A stretch of 6,569 nucleotides of DNA from Propionibacteriaceae bacterium (GTDB lineage Bacteria; Actinomycetota; Actinomycetes; Propionibacteriales; Propionibacteriaceae): assembly GCA_021323255.1 (NCBI GenBank), contig JAJTCL010000151.1:1-6569 (forward strand). The letters are read 5' to 3'. The position numbers were made by a program, and so were the translations under genes. Under the pieces are notes generated by a model, which was given only the letters and a program-made list of their open reading frames with translations, searched no databases and was not told where the DNA came from. Positions 1 through 5,746 of this stretch are shown here, piece after piece (the first letter of the stretch is position 1; the number at the start of each line of letters is the position of its first letter).

Positions 1-611
1 CCGACGCCAGAACCAAGCTCCCCGGGGTGCACGGCCACTGCGAGCAGTCCACTGATCCCGTACGCGATCAGCGCCAGCAGCGGCACCCGCGCCTCTGAGC
101 GGGCTGGCCGCATCGCCTGGCCACGCAGCAAGGACGGCGAAGAACGCGAGCCAGGCGGCAAGGAAACGCGCGCCGAGGGGCGCCACCTCGAATGGGACAG
201 GCCCGCTGACGCTGACCCAGAACCAAGCCGCCAGTCCGGCGAACGCCGCCCCGAGTAACGCGAGAACGGCACGCGCGGCCGGGTGGACTCGAGCATCGCC
301 GGGCGGAGGCTGGGCCTGGCGGCCGCTCCAAAGCAGCAGCGCGAACGTCACCGGGCTGGCTACGAACGGCACGACCCAGGCCACTGCGAAGAGCCGGTCG
401 AAGTCGAAAACGTCGCGATGCAGGTACGTGGCCGCCAGCGTCGGCAGCGTGAACGCGAGGACCGCTGCGGCGAGTCCGCGAACCTCGATGGCCGACCGTC
501 GTCCGGCGTACACGAAAATCGGTGCGGACACGATGTACCAGCCGCCTTCTGCTCGGGAACGCGGACGAGTATGGCGTCTGGAGCGTGTGTAGGGTCGCTA
601 ATGTCTGCCAC
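1..611 (-). pseudogene. Frameshifted multi-spanning membrane protein, 3' end outside window
   Basis: Read on the minus strand, one frame is open from about 543 to the left edge and gives hydrophobic helices with conserved-looking text (WYIVSAPIFVYAGRRSAIEV, then ARFLAAWLAFFAVLAAW). At about 114-120 this frame turns into Gly/Ala/Arg-rich noise, while the next frame carries on sensibly from 113 as RPARSEARVPLLALIAYG and a further helix, so a one-base shift is clear. A second shift near 543 is inferred: the only plausible N-terminus (GTG at 609-611, VADISDPTHAPDAILV) is in another frame, and the main frame has a stop at 598-600. At least four membrane segments are visible. The two halves look like an internal duplication, each with a short basic loop carrying an E-x-R followed by a helix. 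Function unknown. A sequencing error could mimic the shifts, but the right-hand genes are intact. Confidence 0.6.
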
Positions 612-623
612 TGTGCGGGTTGG

Positions 624-647
624 CTGGCCGACAGTCTGGCCGACAGT
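624..647. repeat. Perfect 12-bp tandem duplication
   Basis: CTGGCCGACAGT occurs twice head to tail at 624-635 and 636-647. The pair sits inside a wider 7-bp inverted repeat, CTGCCAC at 605-611 and GTGGCAG at 652-658, just upstream (on the minus strand) of the decayed membrane gene. Length 12 keeps any reading frame. It may be a slippage duplication or a paired binding site; nothing shows which. Confidence 0.7.
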
Positions 648-674
648 GAACGTGGCAGGACGTCGTGGAGCAGG

Positions 675-866
675 TTAGATGATCTTGTCTCTCCGGGACG
701 TTGCACGGGAGGGCGGAGCTGCTCGCCCTCGATGTGGAGCCGTTCGTCGTAAGCGTCGGCGAGGCCGCGCAATTGGATGGCACCGTTCACGATCGACGCC
801 GTTCGCTGCCGAGCCTTTAGGCAACCGGATCGCTCTCTTTGTGGTCATTTCGCACATTCCTTTCAT
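675..866 (-). other. Possible remnant of a small minus-strand gene, unrecognised
   Basis: On the minus strand an AAAGGA box precedes ATG at 849-851 by about nine bases, opening MTTKRAIRLPKGSAANGVDR. This frame turns into arginine-rich, shadow-like text after about 785. The neighbouring frame from there reads IQLRGLADAYDERLHIEGEQ and then LRPPVQRPGE, which looks like normal acidic/hydrophobic protein. One frameshift near 780 would join them. I do not recognise a family. It lies between two other broken minus-strand genes, which fits a decayed stretch, but chance open frames at this GC content are also possible. Confidence 0.25.
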
Positions 867-871
867 TGCCC

Positions 872-1147
872 TCAGAAGGGGACCTGGGTGGTGAGCAGTC
901 CCCAGGGTTGGCTACCGTCGAGGCCGGGGCGCCCAGATAGGATCCGGCAGAAGTTGGCGGCATCCATCACGATCTCTTCACCGCCCGTGCCGCAGCTCCA
1001 GCTGCCGCCGGCAGGGGCATCGACTCCCGCGGTCGGATCAAGATCGAATCGAAGGACGACATGCGTAAGCGCGGACTTCCGTCGCCTGACAGGGGCGGAC
1101 ACCGCAGCGATGATCTTTTCCGGCCGGGCAAATGCTTCGCCGATCAA
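872..1147 (-). pseudogene. C-terminal remnant resembling a mycothiol-dependent maleylpyruvate isomerase-type protein
   Basis: The minus-strand frame ending in TGA at 872-874 gives 91 residues. The last 60 have the layout I know from the C-terminal domain of actinobacterial maleylpyruvate isomerase/mycothiol-dependent (DinB-like) proteins: a beta-strand VVLRFDLDPTAG, then GGSWSCG, an acidic turn, MDAANFCRILSGR, and a terminal GLLTTQVPF. Whole members are usually over 200 residues, with an N-terminal four-helix domain that carries the metal site; none of that is visible here. Upstream, related text (SDALARVTLDVD at about 1150-1185) continues in a different frame, so the gene is probably frameshifted as well as truncated. 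The family call rests on remembered C-terminal motifs only. Confidence 0.45.
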
Positions 1148-1207
1148 CGTCGAGAGTCACGCGGGCGAGAGCATCACTGGGGATCTGATGAGCAAGGCGT
1201 GGTGACA
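1145..1207. repeat. Diverged direct repeat, copy A
   Basis: This segment matches copy B at 2180-2244 in the same orientation, including an identical core ACGTCGAGAGTCA and a shared end around TGATGA..AAGGC.TGGTGA. By eye roughly three quarters of positions agree, with one or two single-base gaps. In one minus-strand frame the copies also agree as protein (P-S/D-DA..-TLDVD-R-I). The similarity extends weakly to the left (TGATCTT..CCGG). The copies flank the hypothetical gene at 1239 and the helix-turn-helix gene at 1742. Confidence 0.6.
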
Positions 1208-1238
1208 GTTCGATAGTTCGATGCAACACTGCTGAGTC

Positions 1239-1583
1239 GTGGCCACTCTCCAGGAACTCACCGAACAGGCTAAGCAAGACATACGGGCACATGTCCGGTC
1301 AGAAGCATCGGACGAGACCGACTATTTCGTATCGCAGGCGGCGGATTTGCTTGCCGCTCTTCGGTTTTGGGCAGACACTCAGCAGAGAACCGATACTGAC
1401 GTTCGATCACTGGTTGTTGCCGCGGACGCAACAGTGCTGAAGCACATTGCCACTGAGCTGGCCCAAGGCGGCGGTGATGATGCACTGGAAGCCAGCCGAC
1501 GACTTGAAGGCATTGCTTACGGACCTTCAGACCGTCTGAGCGAGACATTCGACTTCGCACAGAATGGTCTTCAACCGAGCTGA
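1239..1583 (+). CDS. Hypothetical helical protein, 114 residues
   Basis: GTG-started frame of 114 residues ending in TGA. The composition looks like a soluble, mostly helical protein: acidic, rich in Ala, Gln, Asp and Glu, with no cysteine, one tryptophan (W44), no signal peptide and no membrane span. Suggested helices cover about residues 3-24, 28-50, 58-76 and 81-92, with a Gly-Gly-Gly turn at 77-79. Codon choice is less GC-biased at third positions than in the metal operon on the right, which may mean foreign origin. There is no convincing ribosome binding site before the GTG, so the start is uncertain. I do not recognise the family. It stands alone between repeat copy A and the helix-turn-helix gene. 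Confidence 0.55.
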   Translation: MATLQELTEQAKQDIRAHVRSEASDETDYFVSQAADLLAALRFWADTQQRTDTDVRSLVVAADATVLKHIATELAQGGGDDALEASRRLEGIAYGPSDRLSETFDFAQNGLQPS

Positions 1584-1741
1584 GAGACTGGGGTCGCCGG
1601 CCGATGCTGCGCAATCAATGTGGGAGATCCACGCAGGCGGGAGGCGAGACCGGTTCACGCAAGCTGGTTAAGGCAGCTTCATTGGGCAACCGTTGGCAGT
1701 GTTGGAAGACGGGGATCGACCTTGATTCATAGCGTCGGATC

Positions 1742-1951
1742 ATGAGTACACAGATTGAGGGGCTTGACGAATTCCCCCAAATGCTGACGGTCGATCAACT
1801 CGTCAAGATGCTCCAGTTGCCGTCGAAGGAGACGGTCTACTTCTGGAACAAGTACGGAAAGGGACCGTCGTATTACCGGGTCGGCAGATACATCCGCTTC
1901 AACAAGAGCGATGTTCTGAAGTGGCTGGAGGACCAACAGACCGCGTGGTGA
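1742..1951 (+). CDS. Excisionase/AlpA-type helix-turn-helix DNA-binding protein
   Basis: A 69-residue protein starting at ATG 1742. Residues 14-28 (MLTVDQLVKMLQLPS) form the start of a winged helix-turn-helix of the MerR-like excisionase/AlpA class. The second helix follows with TVYFWNKYGKGP (31-42), then the wing and end YYRVGRYIRFNKSDVLKWL (44-62), which is the hallmark of this fold. Such proteins act as recombination directionality factors or small regulators on integrated elements, plasmids and phage. No integrase or recombinase is visible nearby, so here it may be an orphan regulator or the remnant of an excised or decayed element. It has no strong Shine-Dalgarno. A hairpin 20 bases after the stop (1971-2004) suggests a single-gene transcript. 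Confidence 0.8.
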   Translation: MSTQIEGLDEFPQMLTVDQLVKMLQLPSKETVYFWNKYGKGPSYYRVGRYIRFNKSDVLKWLEDQQTAW

Positions 1952-1970
1952 GTTGCAGCCGCGCGCCATT

Positions 1971-2004
1971 GGGGCAGGCCACGTCCTGCCCGCATTCCTG
2001 CCCC
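1971..2004 (+). terminator. Alternative hairpins after the helix-turn-helix gene
   Basis: GGGCAGG at 1972-1978 can pair with CCTGCCC at 1985-1991 over a 6-base loop. Alternatively GGGGCAGG (1971-1978) can pair with CCTGCCCC (1997-2004). The two pairings exclude each other. There is no run of T, so termination is inferred from position and GC-rich stem only, as is common in actinobacteria. Confidence 0.4.
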
Positions 2005-2127
2005 CTGGAGCTGCAGAGGACTCCGGGTCAAGGGCGGCTGAAGGCCGTCGCGTAGCGATCAAAGACCCTTGAGGTCGGAGGGGCTGCTCCATAGGATGCC
2101 GGCGCTATCCACCGTTCACGGCCAGGC

Positions 2128-2172
2128 GAAGATCAACAACCTTTGGCGTACCGTTCGCGAATGTTGATCTTC
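2128..2172. repeat. 11-bp perfect inverted repeat
   Basis: GAAGATCAACA (2128-2138) and TGTTGATCTTC (2162-2172) are exact reverse complements separated by 23 bases. The left arm contains the stop codon of the short minus-strand frame at 2133-2273; the right arm touches repeat copy B. It could be a hairpin, an operator or the scar of an insertion; no T run is present. Confidence 0.6.
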
Positions 2173-2273
2173 CGGTCGTCGACGTCGAGAGTCATGCCGC
2201 CGAACGCATCATCGGGGGAACTTGATGACAAAGGCCTGGTGAGCCAACTGAGTCCAAAACACGGGACCATCAT
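2133..2273 (-). other. Short minus-strand frame related to copy A, probably a gene fragment
   Basis: A 46-residue frame from ATG at 2271-2273. Its middle part, PDDAFGGMTLDVDDRKI, aligns with PSDALARVTLDVDRRSI in the same relative frame of copy A (minus strand, about 1135-1185). Shared protein-level similarity suggests that both derive from one former coding sequence on the minus strand. The text upstream of the shared part differs in frame between the two copies, so at least one is broken. The frame ends RERYAKGC and its stop lies inside the inverted repeat at 2128-2172. I do not recognise the family, and a living peptide is less likely than a relic. Confidence 0.3.
2180..2244. repeat. Diverged direct repeat, copy B
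   Basis: Second copy of the segment at 1145-1207, about 1.04 kb downstream in the same orientation. It has the same ACGTCGAGAGTCA core and TGATGA..AAGGC.TGGTGA end, with scattered substitutions and small gaps. It is overlapped by the short minus-strand frame 2133-2273 and lies just before the beta-propeller gene. Confidence 0.6.
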
Positions 2274-2298
2274 TTGACGATGGGCACGTAGGTGGTCG

Positions 2299-3312
2299 AT
2301 GCTCAGCTCTGCCAGGGGGTTAGGCCTACCGCGGGGGTTGGTTGTGCGCAGATTTGTCGTGCTATTCATTGCTGTCCTTGCTTTCGTTCTCGCGCCGTGG
2401 CCAGCCACGGCCGCACCGTCTGACAACTTCCCGGACCGCATCAACCTGCCTGATGGGTTCTTCCCGGAGGGCATTGAGAGCGGCCGAGGCACGTCGGTTT
2501 TCGTCGGCTCCCTCGTCGATGGCGCGATCTGGCGCGGCGACCTGCGCACGGGCACGGGAAGTGTGTTTACGAACCCCGACGATCAAGGTGAGGGGCGGGT
2601 GTCGGTCGGCATTGCCTACGAGGCGAGCCAGAATCGGTTGTGGGTTGCGGGAGGCGGACCCGGATTCGGCGCGGGTGTCGGTGATGTGCGGGTCTACGAC
2701 GCGTCCAGCGGTGCGCTGCTCGCGACCTTCCTCCCGCCTGGGGAAGTCGGGGCCCTCAACGACGTAGCGATCACACATGACGCGGTGTACGTGACTGACT
2801 CATTCAACGCGCAGCTTGTCGTGATCCCGCTGCCGGCGGACGGGTCGTTGCCATCGGAGGACGCAGCGACGCTGCTGCCGGTCACCGGCGACTTCGTCCA
2901 GACGCCAGGAGTGGCAAACCTCAATGGGATCGTTGCCAAGAGCGGCGTGCTCGTCGTGGCGAAGTCGGACACGGGGCAGTTCTTCCGCGTCGACCCGGCC
3001 ACCGGGACGGCCGAGTTAATCGATCTTGGTGACACGCCACCACTGATTAACGCGGACGGTCTTGAGTTGCGCGGGTATCTGCTCTACGTGGTCCGCAACA
3101 ACGACAACGTGGTCACCGTCGTACGGCTCGGTTCGCAGTTAGCGACGGGGACCGTGCTCGGCAATATCACCGATCCAGGCCTAGACGTCCCCACTACGGC
3201 GACTGTGGCGGCAGGGCGCCTGTGGGCTGTCAACGCCCGGTTCGGTACGGGCCCGACGCCCGACACGGAATACTGGATCACTCAACTGCCGCTTCGCCCG
3301 AACAACGGTTGA
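2299..3312 (+). CDS. Secreted SMP-30/NHL-like beta-propeller protein
   Basis: A 337-residue protein. The N-terminus has RR at 17-18, a hydrophobic core at about 19-33 and an ATA(A) cleavage site at 36-39, so export is expected. The mature part shows repeated propeller blades with the usual strand-turn texts: PEGIE (56-60), VGIAY (103-107), LNDVAI and YVTDS (153-168), LNGIV (208-212), ADGLEL (252-257), and VWDxxTG-like RVDPATGTAEL (230-240). This resembles gluconolactonase/SMP-30-like and plant strictosidine-synthase-like propellers; similar secreted actinobacterial proteins are often labelled superoxide dismutase without real support. Substrate unknown. ATG 2299 has AGGTGG very close upstream; GTG 2344 would give a more standard short signal peptide (RRFVVLFIAV) and is an equally possible start. 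It ends 7 bases before a strong hairpin. Confidence 0.85.
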   Translation: MLSSARGLGLPRGLVVRRFVVLFIAVLAFVLAPWPATAAPSDNFPDRINLPDGFFPEGIESGRGTSVFVGSLVDGAIWRGDLRTGTGSVFTNPDDQGEGRVSVGIAYEASQNRLWVAGGGPGFGAGVGDVRVYDASSGALLATFLPPGEVGALNDVAITHDAVYVTDSFNAQLVVIPLPADGSLPSEDAATLLPVTGDFVQTPGVANLNGIVAKSGVLVVAKSDTGQFFRVDPATGTAELIDLGDTPPLINADGLELRGYLLYVVRNNDNVVTVVRLGSQLATGTVLGNITDPGLDVPTTATVAAGRLWAVNARFGTGPTPDTEYWITQLPLRPNNG

Positions 3313-3319
3313 GTCTCGC

Positions 3320-3361
3320 AGCTGCCAGCAGTCAGACAGAAGGGGCTGACTGCTGGCAGCT
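3320..3361 (+). terminator. Perfect 16-bp stem terminator between convergent genes
   Basis: AGCTGCCAGCAGTCAG (3320-3335) pairs exactly with CTGACTGCTGGCAGCT (3346-3361) around a 10-base loop, followed on the plus strand by TCTTC. It begins 7 bases after the stop of the propeller gene and ends 7 bases before the stop of the minus-strand gene at 3369, so it probably serves both directions. Confidence 0.85.
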
Positions 3362-3368
3362 TCTTCGG

Positions 3369-3581
3369 CTATGGGGCCTCTCTGGCTGGACGAAGATCCG
3401 CAGCTTGGACCCACTTCTGACGACCGTCTGGACCGCGCACTCGCCTCAACCACTGCTGGCGTTCTTTGACCCACCAGTCGAGCTGGCCGCCCGTCGACCA
3501 TGTGGCTGATTCCACTTCAACCGGCGGATCGACTTCCCGGCGATCCGCTTCGCCGTACTGACTCGGATCGAGATCCCGCAT
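3369..3581 (-). CDS. Small tryptophan-rich hypothetical protein, 70 residues
   Basis: ATG-started minus-strand frame ending in TAG. The protein is soluble and charged, with five tryptophans (W28, W36, W37, W44, W57) and a C-terminal half QLDWWVKERQQWLRRVRG then PDGRQKWVQAADLRPA. The latter reads like a small SH3-like or beta-strand module (VRGPDGRQKWVQAADL) of the kind seen in short mycobacterial hypothetical proteins. The reading is supported by its position, convergent to the propeller gene and separated by the shared hairpin, and by non-random composition compared with the other frames. No clear ribosome binding site is visible before the ATG, so the start is uncertain. Function unknown. 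Confidence 0.5.
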   Translation of the reverse strand: MRDLDPSQYGEADRREVDPPVEVESATWSTGGQLDWWVKERQQWLRRVRGPDGRQKWVQAADLRPAREAP

Positions 3582-3928
3582 AGATCATTCGAACAGACTT
3601 GCGACTCTGGATGGAAGAGGGCGGTTTAGAAACAGACCGCAAGATTTCGCGTAGATCCGAGAAGCTTGAGACAAATCGCGTCAGGGGCTGGACTTTTCAG
3701 CGATTCAGCGCGCAAATAGTTGCAGGGCCATAACAGGGGGAGAGGCTCCAACTAGATGGCGGCTTGAGACCTGGAGCTAGCTGGAGTCTCCTGCTGAACC
3801 GACCTCGGCAATCGCTCGTCACCGTGCGATCCCGAGTGCGGATTCCTCGGCGGAGTAGCGGGGCGCTCAGAACCCTGACCGCCTCGTACCCGTGGCGTAT
3901 CCGCATGGGCACATGAAGGAACTGCTTC
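3582..3928. other. Intergenic stretch, no supported gene
   Basis: About 350 bases with no convincing coding frame, tRNA or large repeat. It contains a small hairpin, GCGGTTT..AGACCGC at 3621-3640 (7 bp with one G-T pair, 6-base loop), and a GAGAC..GTCTC pairing near 3766-3790 around CTGGAGCTAGCTGGAG. The minus-strand gene at 3369-3581 and the permease relic at 3929 diverge from it, so it should hold both promoters; I cannot assign them. Confidence 0.5.
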
Positions 3929-4859
3929 GTGTCAACAGTGGAGGCTCTCGAGCGCCACCAGATCGCCGTCTATCTCGGCGGCCTGGCGGCTGGAGCTGCG
4001 GTCGGACTGGCGTGTCCCGCGAGCTCGCATCAATTGGAGCTCGGCATCTATCCCGTGCTCGGCACCCTGCTCTACGCCACGTTCCTTCAGGTGCCGTTCA
4101 CAAAGTTGGCTGGTTCGTTCCGCGGCACGCGGTTCCTCGTCTCAGCGCTGATCTTGAACATCGCGGTCGTCCCGCTGGTCTGCTCACCCCGTGCATCGAT
4201 TAGGTGATCGTGTTCTCCGGGCTCGCTGGCAGCGACAATCAACGCCTGGTCGCCGCGTGCCCGCTGCTGATGCTGGCCCAGATGCTGGCTCTGCCGGACC
4301 TGCTGTGGCTGTTCGTGGGCCCTGAGCTGGCGGACATCGTCGAGGTCGGTCCGTTCCTGGAGGCATTCGGGATCCTGATCGTGCTGCCGCTCGCGTTGAC
4401 CCGGGGTCACCGAGGCTCTCACGGCACGCCTCCACGCGGGCCAGGCGATCTCCCGCGGGATGACGGCGGTGATGGTTCCCCTGATGGCCGCCACCTTGTC
4501 CGTTGTTTGTGGTTGGCAGCCAAGTCCCCAAGCTCGAGGGGCCGGTCATCACTGTTGTCCCGATCTACGCCGCGTTCTTGCTGATCATGGCCTTTCTCGG
4601 GGCTCGCCGCCTCTCGTACCGCTCGACTCGACCCAGGACGCGCCCGGGCACTGATCTTCACCGGCGCCACGCGCAACTCGCTTGTGGTCCTACACCTCTC
4701 GCGCCGGCCCTGCCCGCTGGCTGCGCCATCACCCCGGCCATTGTGGTCACCCAGACCCTCATCGAGCTCATCGGGATGCTCGTCTGTATCCGGCTCATTC
4801 CGCGGTTGGTCCCGGCATCCCCGACACCCACGACCGTCATTGACAACTGGGATGGGTGA
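3929..4859 (+). pseudogene. Decayed arsenic-resistance permease (ACR3-like, bile-acid:sodium symporter superfamily)
   Basis: An intact start remains: GAAGGA at 3915-3920, then GTG 3929 opening MSTVEALERHQIAVYL. From there the family's text is spread over three frames: LLYATFLQVPFTKLAG and ILNIAVVPLV (to about 4180); LLTPCID-stop-VIVFSGLAG and LADIVEVGPFLEAF (4181 to about 4400); GQAISRGMTAVMVPLMAATL (to about 4508); GSQVPKLEGPVITVVPIYAA (to about 4600); ARALIFTGATRNSLVVL (to about 4690); PAIVVTQTLIELIGMLV and IRLIPRLVPA (to 4859). That is five frame changes plus a TAG at 4201-4203 where a tyrosine codon (CIDYVIVF) is expected. The join at about 4180 also seems to lack one membrane segment of roughly 20-30 residues. 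Such permeases export arsenite in intact form; this copy cannot make a full-length protein. Confidence 0.88.
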
Positions 4860-4920
4860 CTCCAGACGCTTGAACGGATGCCCGGATGGGGCGCCGGGAG
4901 ATCGAGTCCAGATTTCGTGC

Positions 4921-4952
4921 TTGTATTCCGTACCTAGGTCCGGGTTTACAGT
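4921..4952 (+). promoter_or_regulatory. MerR-type promoter with palindromic operator in a long spacer
   Basis: TTGTAT (4921-4926) can serve as -35, and TTACAG (4946-4951) or TACAGT (4947-4952) as -10, giving a 19- or 20-bp spacer. The spacer holds CCGtACCTAGGTcCGG (4928-4943), a dyad with an 8-bp perfect centre and one mismatched pair. An over-long spacer with the dyad inside it is the signature of promoters twisted open by MerR-family activators. The likely regulator is the MerR protein at 5309, acting on its own operon. Confidence 0.8.
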
Positions 4953-4958
4953 CGATAC

Positions 4959-5312
4959 ATGAGCGTGAACCTGATGGCCGAGGACGACTGGGTACCCGAG
5001 GCCTGCACCCTGCCGACCGTCGAGCAGCCGCTGCGGCGTGCTGAGTTCGACGACCTGTTCGCCCAGGACATCCTCACTGTCACCCACGAGTCGCCGCAGC
5101 GGGTTCGGCTTGAGCTGCGCGCCGACCCCGACGCCGCCGCCCGTGCCGCGGGCCTGGCGGTAAAGGAGACGGGCTGCTGCTCGTTCTTCACCTTCGAGCT
5201 CTCCATGACCGACGGCAAGGTCGCCCTGGCCATCTCCACGCCCCCGGCGCACGAGTCCGTGCTCGCGGCGCTCGGTGCCCGTGCCGAGTCCAGGATCGGG
5301 GCCGGAGCGTGA
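4959..5312 (+). CDS. Uncharacterised small Cys-Cys protein, first gene of metal-response operon
   Basis: A 117-residue soluble protein without signal peptide or membrane span. The N-terminal motif WVPEACTLPTVEQPLRRAEF (11-30) with C16, and KETGCCSFFTFEL (69-81) with vicinal C73-C74, stand out as possible metal or thiol ligands. Between them lies a strand-helix stretch (ILTVTHESPQRVRLELRADP). I have seen this type of protein beside actinobacterial MerR genes, but know no function for it; a cytoplasmic metal-binding or sensing partner is inference. There is no Shine-Dalgarno before ATG 4959, and the ATG is 6-7 bases after the -10, so the mRNA is probably leaderless. Its TGA overlaps the GTG of the MerR gene (GTGA, 5309-5312), implying translational coupling. 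Confidence 0.85.
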   Translation: MSVNLMAEDDWVPEACTLPTVEQPLRRAEFDDLFAQDILTVTHESPQRVRLELRADPDAAARAAGLAVKETGCCSFFTFELSMTDGKVALAISTPPAHESVLAALGARAESRIGAGA

Positions 5313-5746
5313 GTGCCGGGTTGCGCGTCGGGCAGGTCGCCGAGGCAGTCGGGGTGAACGTGGAGACGCTGCGCTACTACGAACGTCGCGGCATCATTGC
5401 CGAGCCCGAACGAACCCTCGGAGGGCACCGGCTCTACCCGGAGGCAACGGTGACCACGCTGCGGGTGATCAAGGCCGCCCAGAACCTGGGGTTCAGCCTC
5501 GACGAGGTTGCCGGGCTCCTCGAGGCGGGCCGTCACCACCACGGCACCGGCGGTGGCCTCCAGGCACGCACCGAGGCCAAGCTCGTCGAGGTAGCGCAGA
5601 AGATCGCCGATCTGCAGGTCATCCGGGACAGCCTGATCGCGGCCCGCGACGCCGGATGCGACGACTTGGTCCAGTGCGCGGAGTCAGAGTGCTGCCCCAT
5701 CCCCTTCGTCCAGATCGCCACCCGACCCGAATCGAGCAACGCATGA
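5309..5746 (+). CDS. MerR-family heavy-metal-responsive transcriptional regulator
   Basis: A 145-residue regulator. The N-terminal winged helix-turn-helix is typical of the family: RVGQVAEAVGVNVETLRYYE (6-25), RRGIIAEPERT, then GGHRLYPE (38-45). The long dimerisation helix spans about 84-113 (QARTEAKLVEVAQKIADLQV). The C-terminal ligand loop has C117, C123, C128 and C129 in DAGCDDLVQCAESECCPIPF, comparable with the last two mercury ligands of MerR. The position of the first classical ligand (C82 of Tn501 MerR) is occupied by RHHHG (75-79), so histidine would have to replace it, or the ion differs. It probably binds the dyad at 4928-4943 and activates the operon. The start GTG overlaps the upstream stop by 4 bases; its own TGA overlaps the next ATG. 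Confidence 0.93.
   Translation: MSAGLRVGQVAEAVGVNVETLRYYERRGIIAEPERTLGGHRLYPEATVTTLRVIKAAQNLGFSLDEVAGLLEAGRHHHGTGGGLQARTEAKLVEVAQKIADLQVIRDSLIAARDAGCDDLVQCAESECCPIPFVQIATRPESSNA

Noticed and set aside
68..790. Long minus-strand open frame of 240 residues
   Set aside because: Most of it is Arg/Pro/Ser-rich text opposite in phase to the clearly hydrophobic membrane-protein frame, typical of a high-GC shadow. Only its first 45 residues look plausible and are listed as a possible remnant.
3929..4207. A real 92-residue membrane protein
   Set aside because: It ends abruptly in unrelated residues after the family text VVPLV, while the rest of the permease continues in other frames. It is the front piece of a pseudogene.
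4419..5252. Minus-strand open frame of 277 residues
   Set aside because: It lies opposite the permease relic and the Cys-Cys protein, is rich in Gly, Arg and Asp with no recognisable motif, and conflicts with much better-supported plus-strand genes.
5275..5742. N-terminal extension of the MerF-like frame
   Set aside because: The upstream part is Arg/Pro/Gly-rich noise overlapping the MerR gene. The ATGA overlap at 5743 and the membrane-protein text begin together, so the short start is correct.
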